Assembly: GCA_028282025.1 (NCBI GenBank)
Contig: JANQIT010000015.1
Location: 1-61,767, forward strand
Origin: Hwanghaeella sp.
GTDB lineage: Bacteria; Pseudomonadota; Alphaproteobacteria; UBA8366; Aestuariispiraceae
Reading direction: 5' to 3'
DNA length: 61,767 nucleotides
Within the stretch, counting starts at the first letter, position 1. The number at the start of each line of letters is the position of its first letter. The notes under the pieces are model-generated. The model did no database searches, was not told the DNA's origin, and worked only from the letters and a program-made list of their open reading frames with translations. Both the position numbers and the translations under genes were made by a program. Below are positions 43,110-52,123 of this stretch, one piece after another.

Positions 43110-43937
43110 TCAGTTTAGCGCTACGCCTTCAATCGTGATCCGGTGCATCAGGCGGCGGTGGCCCTGATAGTCGTTCAGGGCCTTGTGCCATGTGGCGCGG
43201 TTGTCCCAGACGGCCAGCGTCCCCTCTTCCCACCGCAGCCGGCAGGTAAATTCCGGCTTCTTGCAATGATCGTAGAGATATTCCAGCAGGGATGCCGACT
43301 CGCCCTGAGTCCAACCGTCGATATGGGTGGTGAAAACCGGGTTTACATAGAGGCCCCGCCGGCCCGACAGCGGGTGGGTAATGACAACCGGATGGCGGGC
43401 GTCCTGGGTCGCGGCGTCCGACCTTTGCAGGCGGCCGGTCCGGTATTTTTCGGTATCTTCCGTATCCGCCCCGAAGGCGTGCCGCGACGAGTGCCAGGCG
43501 TGAAGTCCGTCCAGCATTTCCCGAAAGCCGGGTGACAGGGCCATATAGGCCGCATGCATGGACGCGAACAGCGTGTCGCCCCCGACTGGCGGCAGGTCCA
43601 CCGCCTTCAACAGGGACCCCATCGCCGGAACCGTGTCATAGGAATGGTCGGTGTGCCATTCCTCCCCCACCGCATCCGTATGGTCCGGTTCCTTCAACAC
43701 GGTCGCGATGCGCGGATGCGTCTCCACCGGCTTGAAGAAACGGTTGACGTTGATCTGTCCCCAACGTTCGGCAAAGGCGATATGGCCGTCCTCCGACAGG
43801 CCGGCATTGCGGATGGCGATCACGCCATGGTCGGCGAAGGCCTGTCTGATCGCGCCGAAGTCGGCGTCGCTGGAAAGGTCCGCGCCCAGAATCTCTGCGC
43901 CCAGGCTGGGGGATAAGGGACGGATTTCTACAGGCAT
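43110..43937 (-). CDS. TauD/TfdA-family Fe(II)/2-oxoglutarate dioxygenase
   Basis: 275 residues. The iron-binding motif WHTDHS (H-x-D), the 2-oxoglutarate-binding region and the distal histidine in WDNRATWHKALNDY and Arg in RLMHRITIEG are complete. Members oxidise taurine, 2,4-D, sulfonates or carnitine precursors. The start at 43937 follows a GGAGA-type ribosome site; the longer frame to 44024 is not homologous. The substrate is unknown. Confidence 0.92.
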   Translation of the reverse strand: MPVEIRPLSPSLGAEILGADLSSDADFGAIRQAFADHGVIAIRNAGLSEDGHIAFAERWGQINVNRFFKPVETHPRIATVLKEPDHTDAVGEEWHTDHSYDTVPAMGSLLKAVDLPPVGGDTLFASMHAAYMALSPGFREMLDGLHAWHSSRHAFGADTEDTEKYRTGRLQRSDAATQDARHPVVITHPLSGRRGLYVNPVFTTHIDGWTQGESASLLEYLYDHCKKPEFTCRLRWEEGTLAVWDNRATWHKALNDYQGHRRLMHRITIEGVALN

Positions 43938-44069
43938 GGCGGGACATCTCCGGCTTCCGCTTACAGATACCGGCAGAATACCGGTTTTGATGTTTCCGGA
44001 AAAGAAGCGTGGGCGATACGGCATATCGGCAAGGGCTGTCCCAAAGTCTCCGGGAAGGAAGGTGGAACT

Positions 44070-45221
44070 CTAGAGATCGCGGACCGTCTCTTCGATCAGC
44101 CAGTCGACGACCTCGTCCAGAGCCTCTTTCTCGCTTGCGCCGCCGGCCAACGCTTCCTTGAAGATCCGGCGCTGGGTATGGGCGCTGGTGCCGCGCTTCA
44201 GGATGGTGCGGGCGTGCGCCACTTCCTCGACGCAATCCAGCATCTGCTGATCTTCGCGCGTCAGGTCCAGTATCTCCTCCAGCAGCTCGGCATAGGGCGC
44301 CATCTTGCCCGCGCCGAAATCGATCAGGCCCGCATCGAAACCGTGCCGCTGGGCGCGCCAGCGGTTCTCGTTGATCAGCATGTTGCTGTAGGCGCGCCAG
44401 CGCTGGTTGGTGCGCCGCAAACGCAGCAGCATGGACAGGACCGAGGCGTAAAGCGCCGCGATGGTAATGCCGTCATCCATATAGGTGCAGATGTCGGCAA
44501 CCCGCATTTCCAGCGTCGGGAAGCGGCAATGGGGGCGGATGTCCCACCAGATCTTGGACGCATCCTCGACCAGGCCCACCTTCACCATCGTTTCGATATG
44601 GCGGTTGTACTGGCTCCAACTGTCGAACCGTTCCGGCAGGCCGGTCCGCGGCAATTCGTCGAATATGGAAAGCCGGTAGCAATGCAGCCCCGTATCGCGC
44701 CCGGCCCAGAAGGGCGAAGAGGTGGAGAGCGCCAGAAGGTGCGGCAGGAAGTAGGAGATCTGCCCCAACAGATCGACCCGCAGGTCGTCGTCATCGACCC
44801 CGACATGCACATGCATGCCGCAGATCACCAGCCGGTGCGCCACGTCCTGCATGTCGTTGGACAGCGCGTTATAGCGCTCCTTGTCCGTATGCCGCAGGTC
44901 CCGCCAATTGGCGGTCGGGTGGGTGGAGGCCGCGATCATGGCGAGCCCCTGGTCCCGCGCGGCGGCGGAGACCGCCTTGCGCAGCGAGGCCAGCTTACCG
45001 CGGACATCCTTGATGGAATGCGAAACGGCGGTGCCGACCTCCACCTGCGCGCGCAGGAATTCCGGCGTGGCGAAGCCGACATCGTCGCCGACCGCCCCGA
45101 TGACCGCGTCGATCACCGCCTGGCTGCGGTCCGCATCCCCCGCCAACTGCCGCGTTTCCGGATCGACCAGGAGATACTCCTCCTCGATCCCCACCGTGAA
45201 AGAATTATCGTCCGTGCGCAT
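44070..45221 (-). CDS. YbdK-type carboxylate-amine ligase (GCS2 family)
   Basis: 383 residues. FTVGIEEEYLLVD and CGMHVHVGVDD (metal and substrate residues of the glutamate-cysteine ligase 2 fold), then the C-terminal ENRWRAQRHGFDA, match YbdK. E. coli YbdK has weak gamma-glutamylcysteine ligase activity; the physiological substrate is not known. The start ATG at 45221 was chosen on family length. The next plus-strand gene (TIR) begins 115 bases away, divergently. Confidence 0.93.
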   Translation of the reverse strand: MRTDDNSFTVGIEEEYLLVDPETRQLAGDADRSQAVIDAVIGAVGDDVGFATPEFLRAQVEVGTAVSHSIKDVRGKLASLRKAVSAAARDQGLAMIAASTHPTANWRDLRHTDKERYNALSNDMQDVAHRLVICGMHVHVGVDDDDLRVDLLGQISYFLPHLLALSTSSPFWAGRDTGLHCYRLSIFDELPRTGLPERFDSWSQYNRHIETMVKVGLVEDASKIWWDIRPHCRFPTLEMRVADICTYMDDGITIAALYASVLSMLLRLRRTNQRWRAYSNMLINENRWRAQRHGFDAGLIDFGAGKMAPYAELLEEILDLTREDQQMLDCVEEVAHARTILKRGTSAHTQRRIFKEALAGGASEKEALDEVVDWLIEETVRDL

Positions 45222-45336
45222 GACAGAACGATGAACGCCGTTGCGGCGGGCGTCAATGGGGAGGCGGGGGCGCTGCGATTGCCGGAAACAGCAACTAAAG
45301 CGATAATATGCAGTGTAACTTACGGAGAGTGGACCC

Positions 45337-48045
45337 GTGGCGGACTTCCACGATGAAGAAACACTTAGAGAATGGCTGCTTGGCCGTCCGCTAGAGGCGG
45401 CCGTGGTATTGTCCGCCCGGGCGGCGCTGCGGGCGCTACCCTTAAGCGGAAACCTATTGGAAATTGACCCCGCACGTTGGGCGCGCGACCTAGTTCTGCC
45501 ACAGTTTTGCGCACTTGCTCCGCCTTGGTTTGCGGGCAAATGGCCAAACCAAGGCAGAGAGGTGCGCTCCGCCGCCCGCTCCGCCGCCCACTCCGCCACC
45601 CGCTCCGTCACCCTGAAAAAAACGACAGGAAAAGATTACTGGAATGCGGTGTTGAAAGATGCGGAGATTTTTGAAAATGAAAGCAAAAATGTGGTGCACA
45701 ACCCGCTTTGGCCGGACGGTTCGCCGACCGATGTGGCCATACTTTGGGGACACATGAAGCAGACGTCGCTGGCGCTCGACCAGGATTGGGAAGTCTGGAC
45801 CGACTGGTACGAAGACCGGCTAAACGGTGCCGGCCATCCAAAAAGCCGCCCTTTTATCATGGAGTTGGAACGCGACCGCATCTTGGTTCCAACCGAAAGC
45901 GACTGGAAGGAAGGGCCTGCGCACGTCAATGCAATTCTTGCAGACCTTGAGGTGAAGTACAGGGGCAAGCTGAAGCCAAAGTCATCGCAACGGGAAACGA
46001 CGCCGACCGACAATCTGGAAGAGCGCCTGCGCGCGCTGCCCCCCCGGCAGGCCGCTGTTGTCGCGGCCCGGTCGAGCCTGCGCACCCTGCCTCTGCATAA
46101 CGTCCTCCGTGATCGGGATGACGGGACGGGGATTGCGGTCTATCCACATTGCCGCGCCTTGGCGGCGATGTGGTTCGCCTGCCGCTGGCCCGGTAAGACG
46201 GAAAAGGTTCAGGCGGAAGCGTTCTCTGCCCGGGCCCACGCATCGGCCGTGGCGGATATAGCGGCCCGCACGGACAAGCCAAATGACCTGGCCGCTTACT
46301 ATCTGCTGCTGTCCGCCTATCAGTCCATCGACGCCGCCTATGGCCGCGGCGACAGCGCGGGGCCGGCGGCCGCCACTGCCGCGCTTAGGGTACACGATCT
46401 GGCCTACTTCACGGATTTCGAGAAAGCATATTCCGACGCCGTCGCCGACGACCTTGATTTCTTTGTCACCGGAGGGGCTTTCGAAACCTTGATCCGCCAA
46501 CCGCTTTGGCGGAACGAAATACCGCCGGATAGTCCTCTTCTGTGGGGGAATTTGAAGGAAAAACTGATCGAGGCCGATCAGGATTGGCACGTTTGGACCG
46601 ACTGGTACGAAGACCGCTTGTGGGGGGAGGACAGCCCGCAGAGCCGCCCCTTGATCATGGAACTTGAGCATGACCGGATCCTCACCCCCAAGGACGAGGA
46701 TTGGAGCCAAGGCCCGGCGTATGTAAACGCCATGCTAGCGGCGTTGGAGAGGAAGTACCGGCAGCCCGTCACGCCCGAGGATGGGGATACGGAGTCCTCT
46801 CGCGCACTTTCCGAGACAGCACCGTTCGTCTTCATCTCCTACAAAAGAGAGGACTATGCCAAGGTAAAGATTTTAAGGTCAGAACTGGCTCTCCAACATA
46901 TTGAAACGTGGTGGGACTGGGACATTCCTGCGGACGTGAATTATCGTTCGCATATAGCGGAACGGTTGGAACAAGCCGGATGCGTTCTGGTTCTTTGGTC
47001 GAAGGACGCACTTCATTCCGATTGGCTGCATGAAGAGGCGGAACGCGGACGCCACCGGAATCGCCTTGTCCAAGCGACGTTGGACGGAACATTACCCCTA
47101 CCGCCATTCTCTTCTCGTCCGGTGGTGGATCTATCCGGTTGGAACGGCGATTCCGCCGACCCGGCATTTCAAAAGATTATCGACGGTATTCGGTCGCGCT
47201 TCTCCAAAGTAGACACGCCGACGGAAGTGGAACAGTCGCTGCGTGACGGCATCGCGCTGAAATCGCGGATCGCCGTGACCATAGAGGATAACCGGTTACA
47301 TCTGACCGAGACCCCCCCGGATGGAGAGAAGCCGGTCAATCATTCGGATGCGGCAAAACGCATCGTCGCGGAACAAGTGAACCGTGTCGGAGTTGCCATC
47401 GAAGATATCGAAACATCCGACCGTAATTTCAACCAGGCGGAACTGTTACCTAGACTGCACCGCTATTTGGGGGCTTTGGACAACGAAGACCCGGATGCGA
47501 TTATCGTTCAACCCTATTGGGAACCCCTGGGCGCAGTTCTGACAGATGAGTTCATTCTAGACTCAGTCGGTCCCGGTTTGTCTGCGACTTTCAAGGCAAT
47601 CGTCGAGCACCATTCGGACGTGATGCAGGCGATACATAAGGGAGCGGCGGACCGGAACGAAGACCGCATCGACATCGAGACGTCAGTTGGGCCGAAGGCG
47701 AACGCCGACAAGCTCGCTGAGCCGTCCGTGGGCGACGCAATACAGGAAGCGCTCGACGCCGTGTCGGATGAAAATATGTCCGCTATCCTTGGCGATAGCG
47801 CCCCGGAGACGTTCAAGGCCAGCGCCGAGGAGTATAAACTCGGAAAGACCAGCCATTCGGATTACCGGCCGGAGGTGCAGGAACGTGGAAAGACTTGGAT
47901 GGATCGCGCCGTGACCCGCATTACGGGAGCAGCCGTCAGGATCGTTGAGAAACTTCCGGCGCTTGCCGATTCTGTTATCTCTGCAGAGAAGCTCTTCGCC
48001 AAGCTTGAGAAGGCGATACAAATTCTGTTGAGAGTCTTCGACTAA
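45337..48045 (+). CDS. TIR-domain protein with a duplicated Trp-rich unit and long C-terminal extension
   Basis: 902 residues from a GTG at 45337 (GGAGAG seven bases before). Two copies of a unit of about 100 residues (about 110-209 and 371-474) share WTDWYEDRL, SRP-IMELE-DRIL and GPA-VNA-LA-LE-KYR. A TIR domain (about 495-620) follows: FVFISYKREDYAKV, the BB-like WWDWDIP, LVLWSKDALHSDW and the acidic pair Glu566-Glu567 at the place of the NADase catalytic Glu. The remaining 280 residues are helical and unassigned. A short Arg/Ser/Ala repeat lies at 77-92. TIR domains in bacteria often hydrolyse NAD+ in phage defence. It converges on higA with a four-base overlap. Confidence 0.85.
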   Translation: MADFHDEETLREWLLGRPLEAAVVLSARAALRALPLSGNLLEIDPARWARDLVLPQFCALAPPWFAGKWPNQGREVRSAARSAAHSATRSVTLKKTTGKDYWNAVLKDAEIFENESKNVVHNPLWPDGSPTDVAILWGHMKQTSLALDQDWEVWTDWYEDRLNGAGHPKSRPFIMELERDRILVPTESDWKEGPAHVNAILADLEVKYRGKLKPKSSQRETTPTDNLEERLRALPPRQAAVVAARSSLRTLPLHNVLRDRDDGTGIAVYPHCRALAAMWFACRWPGKTEKVQAEAFSARAHASAVADIAARTDKPNDLAAYYLLLSAYQSIDAAYGRGDSAGPAAATAALRVHDLAYFTDFEKAYSDAVADDLDFFVTGGAFETLIRQPLWRNEIPPDSPLLWGNLKEKLIEADQDWHVWTDWYEDRLWGEDSPQSRPLIMELEHDRILTPKDEDWSQGPAYVNAMLAALERKYRQPVTPEDGDTESSRALSETAPFVFISYKREDYAKVKILRSELALQHIETWWDWDIPADVNYRSHIAERLEQAGCVLVLWSKDALHSDWLHEEAERGRHRNRLVQATLDGTLPLPPFSSRPVVDLSGWNGDSADPAFQKIIDGIRSRFSKVDTPTEVEQSLRDGIALKSRIAVTIEDNRLHLTETPPDGEKPVNHSDAAKRIVAEQVNRVGVAIEDIETSDRNFNQAELLPRLHRYLGALDNEDPDAIIVQPYWEPLGAVLTDEFILDSVGPGLSATFKAIVEHHSDVMQAIHKGAADRNEDRIDIETSVGPKANADKLAEPSVGDAIQEALDAVSDENMSAILGDSAPETFKASAEEYKLGKTSHSDYRPEVQERGKTWMDRAVTRITGAAVRIVEKLPALADSVISAEKLFAKLEKAIQILLRVFD
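45565..45612. repeat. 12-nt tandem repeat inside the TIR-protein gene
   Basis: Four near-perfect 12-base units (45565-45576, 45577-45588, 45589-45600 and 45601-45612) of the form CGCTCCGCCGCC encode R-S-A-A, R-S-A-A, H-S-A-T and R-S-V-T. Length changes would keep frame. Confidence 0.9.
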
Positions 48046-48326
48046 CCCGCCGCCGCGATTCTGCCGATTTCTTCCCCGCTTTCCTTCCTCGCGACCGATA
48101 GGTCGTAGGCCGACTGTAGGTTCATCCAGAACTCTGCGGAGGTTCCGAAATACTGCGCCAACCGCAGCGCCGTGTCGCCGCTGACGCCGCGTTGCCCCTT
48201 GACCAGTGCGCTGATCCGGTTGTGCGGCACAGCGAGCGCCGCGCCGAGGGCGCGGGCGGAAAGGCCCATTGGCTGCATGAACTCCTCAAGCAGCACTTCG
48301 CCGGGATGGGTTGCGATACGGTTCAT
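48042..48326 (-). CDS. higA: HigA-type antitoxin (HTH)
   Basis: 94 residues. MNRIATHPGEVLLEEFMQPMGLS followed by an XRE-type helix-turn-helix (ALGAALAVPHNRISALVKGQRG) and TALRLAQYFGTSAEFWMNLQ is the standard HigA/VapI signature. It neutralises HigB and represses the operon. The start at 48326 was chosen; the toxin gene precedes it by ten bases, the usual reversed HigB-HigA order. Confidence 0.95.
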   Translation of the reverse strand: MNRIATHPGEVLLEEFMQPMGLSARALGAALAVPHNRISALVKGQRGVSGDTALRLAQYFGTSAEFWMNLQSAYDLSVARKESGEEIGRIAAAG

Positions 48327-48336
48327 GGATTGGGCC

Positions 48337-48612
48337 CTAGTGATAGTCCACGATTTCGACATTCTCCGCTCCATCTCTCCAAACAAAACAGATCCGCCAT
48401 TGCCGGTTGATCCGAATGCTGTGCTGTCCGCGGCGATTTCCTTTCAACGCCTCCAACCTGTTGCCCGGCGGCACGCGCAAATCGTCAAGCACATGGGCGG
48501 CATTCAGCATATCGAGCTTTCGGAGCGCCACCTGCTCGATAGAGCGGAGCCGGGCCACGGCTGCGCCTTGGAAAAGACGTTCCGTGTCCCGGTCCCGAAA
48601 ATTCCTGATCAT
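48337..48612 (-). CDS. higB: HigB/RelE-type toxin
   Basis: 91 residues. IRNFRDRDTERLF, the pair LRVPPGNRLEALKG and HSIRINRQWRICFVW and the C-terminal VEIVDYH are the RelE/HigB mRNA interferase signature, including the catalytic-face Arg residues. It cleaves mRNA at the ribosome. It is the first gene of the toxin-antitoxin operon, with a candidate operator upstream. Confidence 0.95.
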   Translation of the reverse strand: MIRNFRDRDTERLFQGAAVARLRSIEQVALRKLDMLNAAHVLDDLRVPPGNRLEALKGNRRGQHSIRINRQWRICFVWRDGAENVEIVDYH

Positions 48613-48623
48613 ATCACCAGGGT

Positions 48624-48644
48624 ATGGTATGCGTTACGTACCAT
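48624..48644. promoter_or_regulatory. Candidate HigA operator upstream of higB
   Basis: ATGGTA (48624-48629) and TACCAT (48639-48644) form a perfect inverted repeat separated by nine bases, 12 bases upstream of the higB start. Position and symmetry fit the autoregulatory operator of HigA. Confidence 0.6.
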
Positions 48645-48691
48645 GCAACAAAATTCGAAGAGGGCGATTGACACCCTCTTCGTCTACTCAC

Positions 48692-49102
48692 TTACAAAAC
48701 CGCCACGGCTCCGATCATCAGCACCGCCGCCCAGGAGACGAGGTAGACCGGCGTCCGCAGGAAGGGCACGCCCAGGGTATAGACCAGGGCGTGACCGACC
48801 CGGGCGAGGAAGAAGATCTGGGCCCAGAAACCGATTTCCGCACCCGCCGTGTCACCGGCCAGCAGGCCGGCGCCCAACACGACCGCGACGAAGGCCGGCA
48901 TCGTTTCCACCATGTTGAGGTGGGCGCGCTTGGCGCGTTCGGCCCAAAGCGGCGGGGTCGGTTCGGTCGCCGGATAGCCTTCCGGATAGTTGTTCAGAAA
49001 AGTGGGCAGCCCCCAAACGAAGACCCGCGCCAGGATATAGGGCGTCCAGAGCAGAACGGTCAGAACGCCGCTTAGGGCCAGATAGAAATATGCTTGTTCC
49101 AT
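48692..49102 (-). CDS. MAPEG-family membrane protein
   Basis: 136 residues, four hydrophobic segments (about 5-28, 66-86, 90-108 and 112-135). AERAKRAHLNMVETMPAF is the conserved MAPEG block (glutathione-linked membrane proteins). It is followed downstream by no partner; the VOC gene ends nine bases upstream, in the same direction, so the two may be co-transcribed. Confidence 0.9.
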   Translation of the reverse strand: MEQAYFYLALSGVLTVLLWTPYILARVFVWGLPTFLNNYPEGYPATEPTPPLWAERAKRAHLNMVETMPAFVAVVLGAGLLAGDTAGAEIGFWAQIFFLARVGHALVYTLGVPFLRTPVYLVSWAAVLMIGAVAVL

Positions 49103-49111
49103 AATATCCTC

Positions 49112-49501
49112 CTACGCCGCGAAACCGTTGCAGATCGCTTCCAGCTTGTTGCCGAAGGGATCGCGGACGAAAGCTGTGTACACGTCGGCCTTGGGATAGC
49201 CGGGACGAGGACCGGGTTCACCCGCATCCGAACCGCCCCCCGCGACGGCAGCCTTGTGGAAGGCGTCGACCGCATCCGCGTTCGCAGCGGCGAAGCAGAT
49301 ATGCGCGCCGTTGCCCGCACCGGACGCGCCGCCGTCTTCAGGCTTCATCACCAGAAATTGGACTTGCCCGTCGCCATAGGCGGCAAACCCGTCGGACGTC
49401 GCAAGACGGCTGACGCCGAGCGCCGCCATCACACCATCGTAAAAGGCGGTGGCCCATTCGATATCCGGCACGCCGACGCTGAGATGATCGATAATGTTCA
49501 T
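49112..49501 (-). CDS. VOC-superfamily (glyoxalase-like) protein
   Basis: 129 residues. The N-terminal IIDHLSVGVPDIEWATAFYDG and the C-terminal FVRDPFGNKLEAIC are typical VOC/glyoxalase repeats. Probably cytosolic and possibly metal-dependent; the substrate is unknown. Confidence 0.9.
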   Translation of the reverse strand: MNIIDHLSVGVPDIEWATAFYDGVMAALGVSRLATSDGFAAYGDGQVQFLVMKPEDGGASGAGNGAHICFAAANADAVDAFHKAAVAGGGSDAGEPGPRPGYPKADVYTAFVRDPFGNKLEAICNGFAA

Positions 49502-49526
49502 ATGTATGACTTTCCGGGAAATGAGG

Positions 49527-49554
49527 CGGGCGCGGAGCAGAAACCCCGCGCCCG
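49527..49554. repeat. Inverted repeat between YHS and VOC genes
   Basis: Perfect 9-bp arms (49527-49535 and 49546-49554) with a ten-base loop lie between the end of the YHS gene and the start of the VOC gene. It could be an attenuator or transcript-end hairpin; no T-run follows. Confidence 0.35.
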
Positions 49555-49569
49555 AACCTACGCGGTTGC

Positions 49570-50058
49570 TTACAGATCCTTCGCGGCGACGCTGCGGATC
49601 TTCGGCCAGTTTTCCGCCGCCTGAGCGATGGTGCCGGCCTGGTCTTTCTGGAACAGGTTGAAGATTTCCTGGTTCAGGAAGACATACAGCTTGCCGTCAA
49701 CCAGCGCGGCGAATTCCGGATCGCCATCGAACTTTTTGCCGACCGACACGCCATAGGTGCAGAAGCCCCCGTTTTGCGGCAGGTACGCCGCCGGGTTGGC
49801 TTCGAAGGAGGCCTTGGACTCGGCGGAGTCGAAGTAATAAGCCACGCCGTCATGCACCGCCGTGTGGCGCGCCGATCCGTCCAACCGGTTGCCCAGTTCG
49901 ACGAAAGCGACCGGGTCGACCCCATGCAGACCCAAGGGCGCACCCGCGGCGGTCAGACCGGCCGAGGTGTTGTATTCGTCCGCGGCGAAAGCGGCGGGCG
50001 CGGAAGCCGTAAGCAGGCCGGCAACGGCGAGTGCGGCGAGAGGCAGTTTACGAATCAT
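49570..50058 (-). CDS. Secreted YHS-domain protein
   Basis: 162 residues. A clean signal peptide (1-25, ending AFAA) precedes a YHS-type domain with YYFDSAESKASFEANPAAYLP and GGFCTYG. YHS domains bind metals in monooxygenases or copper/heavy-metal proteins, and are seen in periplasmic proteins of unknown role. The start at 50058 has a ribosome site just upstream. Confidence 0.9.
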   Translation of the reverse strand: MIRKLPLAALAVAGLLTASAPAAFAADEYNTSAGLTAAGAPLGLHGVDPVAFVELGNRLDGSARHTAVHDGVAYYFDSAESKASFEANPAAYLPQNGGFCTYGVSVGKKFDGDPEFAALVDGKLYVFLNQEIFNLFQKDQAGTIAQAAENWPKIRSVAAKDL

Positions 50059-50266
50059 GGCTCATCCTTTCGGTTCATGCTGTGTGGAACCCCGGGCCGA
50101 AAACCTTCTCCGGACCGTGGCCGGGCGGACCGTGATGGCCCGCCCTTTTCATGAATGACTAGATGAAGCCGATTGGATTTCCGGACAATATACCCGGCGC
50201 AGGTTTGGATTTTCTGCTATATCCTTCGGACGATCTGCAACACTTTCTCCGAATTCCTGGTGCGCC

Positions 50267-51193
50267 CTACTGCATTCCGCGACGATAATCGGAGGGGGAC
50301 ACGCCGAATTTAGTGGAGAAAGCGCGGCTGAAAGCGGCGGATGAAAGATAGCCCGTCTCGGACGCCACCCGCTGCACGGACTTTTGCGTATCGTCCAGCA
50401 GCGACAGGGCCTTCTGCAGCCGCCAGTCCGCCAGATACCCGACAGGGGCGAGCCCCACCAGATCCTTGAAACGGTCGGCGAAAGCGCTGCGCGACATCCC
50501 GACCTCGGCGGCCAGGCTGGCGACCGACCAGGGTTTTTCGGGCGCTGCGTGAATCAGTTCCAGCGATTTGCCGATCTGTGGGTCGCGCAGGCCGGAGAGG
50601 ACCGTCGCAAGCGCCGCATCCTGCCCCACCCCCGCCCGGACAACTTCCGCGAAGACGATTTCCGACAGCCGTTTCACCGCCGTCTCCGACCCCAGCGCGT
50701 CGGAAAAGACCCGCCGGGACATCATGCGCAGCAGTTCGTCCAGCCAGGGCTCGCTCAACCGCATGGCGTTGGTGATCAGGATATGGTCCGGCAAGGCGTT
50801 GAGGATGGGATGTCCCGCCATCGACCGGAAACTGAAATGGCCGCACACCATCTGGGTCGAGGCGTCAGGATCCCGCGGGCCGACCGCCAGCACGCCGTTT
50901 CCGTCGTAGCCGGTCTCGCTCAATACGGTCTCCAGCGCCGGCGCGGGACGGCCCGGATTGTCGGAGAGAATATGCGAGCGGCCGCCCGGAATCAGCACAA
51001 GGTCACCCGGCCCCAGCCGCACGCGCGGCCCGCCGACCACCTCCACATGACAGACGCCCTGCATGACCAGATGAAAGCGCGCCGCCTGCGCCAGATCCGG
51101 CACGGTCACCGCCCAAGGGCCGGAGAAGTCCGTGCGGAAATAGAGTGCGCCCTTCAGATCGAGCGTTTCCAGAATGTCGTCGAGTATGTCCAC
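50267..51193 (-). CDS. AraC-family regulator with a cupin-like sensor domain
   Basis: 308 residues. The N-terminal half is an AraC-type cupin (ALYFRTDFSGPWAVTVPD, then GPGDLVLIPGGRSHIL) and the C-terminal half carries two helix-turn-helix units (SLAAEVGMSRSAFADRFKDLVG and VASETGYLSSAAFSRAFSTKFGVSP). The start is a GTG at 51193. The target is unknown; it is isolated between other genes. Confidence 0.93.
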   Translation of the reverse strand: MDILDDILETLDLKGALYFRTDFSGPWAVTVPDLAQAARFHLVMQGVCHVEVVGGPRVRLGPGDLVLIPGGRSHILSDNPGRPAPALETVLSETGYDGNGVLAVGPRDPDASTQMVCGHFSFRSMAGHPILNALPDHILITNAMRLSEPWLDELLRMMSRRVFSDALGSETAVKRLSEIVFAEVVRAGVGQDAALATVLSGLRDPQIGKSLELIHAAPEKPWSVASLAAEVGMSRSAFADRFKDLVGLAPVGYLADWRLQKALSLLDDTQKSVQRVASETGYLSSAAFSRAFSTKFGVSPSDYRRGMQ

Positions 51194-51292
51194 AGCCGCC
51201 TAACCCGATAAAGTTCACATATCGTCCGGAGATTATGGATCTTCGGCATGAAGTCGAAACACGCTCCCGTGAGGGAGCAGGCCGTGGACCCC

Positions 51293-52123
51293 TTATCCGC
51301 GATGCAGGGTGAACTGCGCCGGGTCGGCCAGGACGGTCTTCAGCGCCCGGCCCAAGATTTCCGCATAGTCCGCCTGCCCCGCTGCATCGCCGATCAGATC
51401 CTGGCGTACTTCGAACAGCACGTTCGGGATGCCGAACGGCAACGCGTGCCGTTCGATGGTGTAGCCGTAGGCGTCCTTGCCGGAATAGGGCTTGTTGTCG
51501 CCGATGCAGAGGTCCGGGTTTTGGTCGCGCAAGCAATCGATCACCGCGCGCGCCAGACGTTCGTCGCGGTTGTAAAGAACGCCGATATGCCAGGGCCGTT
51601 TCGCGCCCCGCATTTCATCAGTGCAGGAATGAACGGAGATCACCACCGGCGCTTCGGCCTGGGCATTCTGGGCGGCGGTCTTGCGCGCGGACATCACGCG
51701 TTCCACCGCTTCGTGATAGGGAAGGAACAGTTCCTCGACCCGGGTTCGCCGGTCTGCTTCCGACAGGTTTCGGTTGCCGGGCACGATATGGCCGTCGCTG
51801 ATCTCCCGCACGCTGGTGAAATCATCGACGGGACGGTTGATATCGATCACCAGACGGGAATAGCCGCTGATCACCGCCGGCATGTCCAACAGTTCCGCAA
51901 GCCGGTCGGCGATACCCTGCGCGCCGATATCGTAGGCGATGTGATAATTCAGGCAGTCCGGAGTCAGACCCAGATCGCCAAGACGCCGGGGGATGGCGTT
52001 GGAGGCGTGATCGCACACGATCATCCCGGCCGCCCTTCCCTGGGCGTGGGCAATCCTGTAAGCGGGTGGGTCCGTAGGCTCAAGCAAGGTTCCGGCTCCC
52101 GCAACGACGGCTTCGGCGCGCAT
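51293..52123 (-). CDS. N-formylglutamate amidohydrolase family protein
   Basis: 276 residues. The signature CDHASNAIP, then YDIGAQGIADRLAELLDMPAVIS (shortened) and RPVDD, SVHSCTDEM and RPWHIGVLYNRD, belong to the HutG-type formylglutamate amidohydrolase family. It hydrolyses N-formylglutamate in histidine degradation, or related amides. The start at 52123 was chosen; the frame runs further upstream into the promoter region of the next gene, with no similarity. No other hut genes are visible. Confidence 0.9.
   Translation of the reverse strand: MRAEAVVAGAGTLLEPTDPPAYRIAHAQGRAAGMIVCDHASNAIPRRLGDLGLTPDCLNYHIAYDIGAQGIADRLAELLDMPAVISGYSRLVIDINRPVDDFTSVREISDGHIVPGNRNLSEADRRTRVEELFLPYHEAVERVMSARKTAAQNAQAEAPVVISVHSCTDEMRGAKRPWHIGVLYNRDERLARAVIDCLRDQNPDLCIGDNKPYSGKDAYGYTIERHALPFGIPNVLFEVRQDLIGDAAGQADYAEILGRALKTVLADPAQFTLHRG

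Noticed and set aside
44178..45356. 392-codon plus-strand frame opposite the YbdK ligase
   Set aside because: Antisense shadow; the ligase on the minus strand has conserved motifs.
50100..50156. Hairpin with a short T-run on the plus strand (GGGCGG ... CCGCCC then TTTT)
   Set aside because: No plus-strand gene ends here, so a terminator call is not supported.
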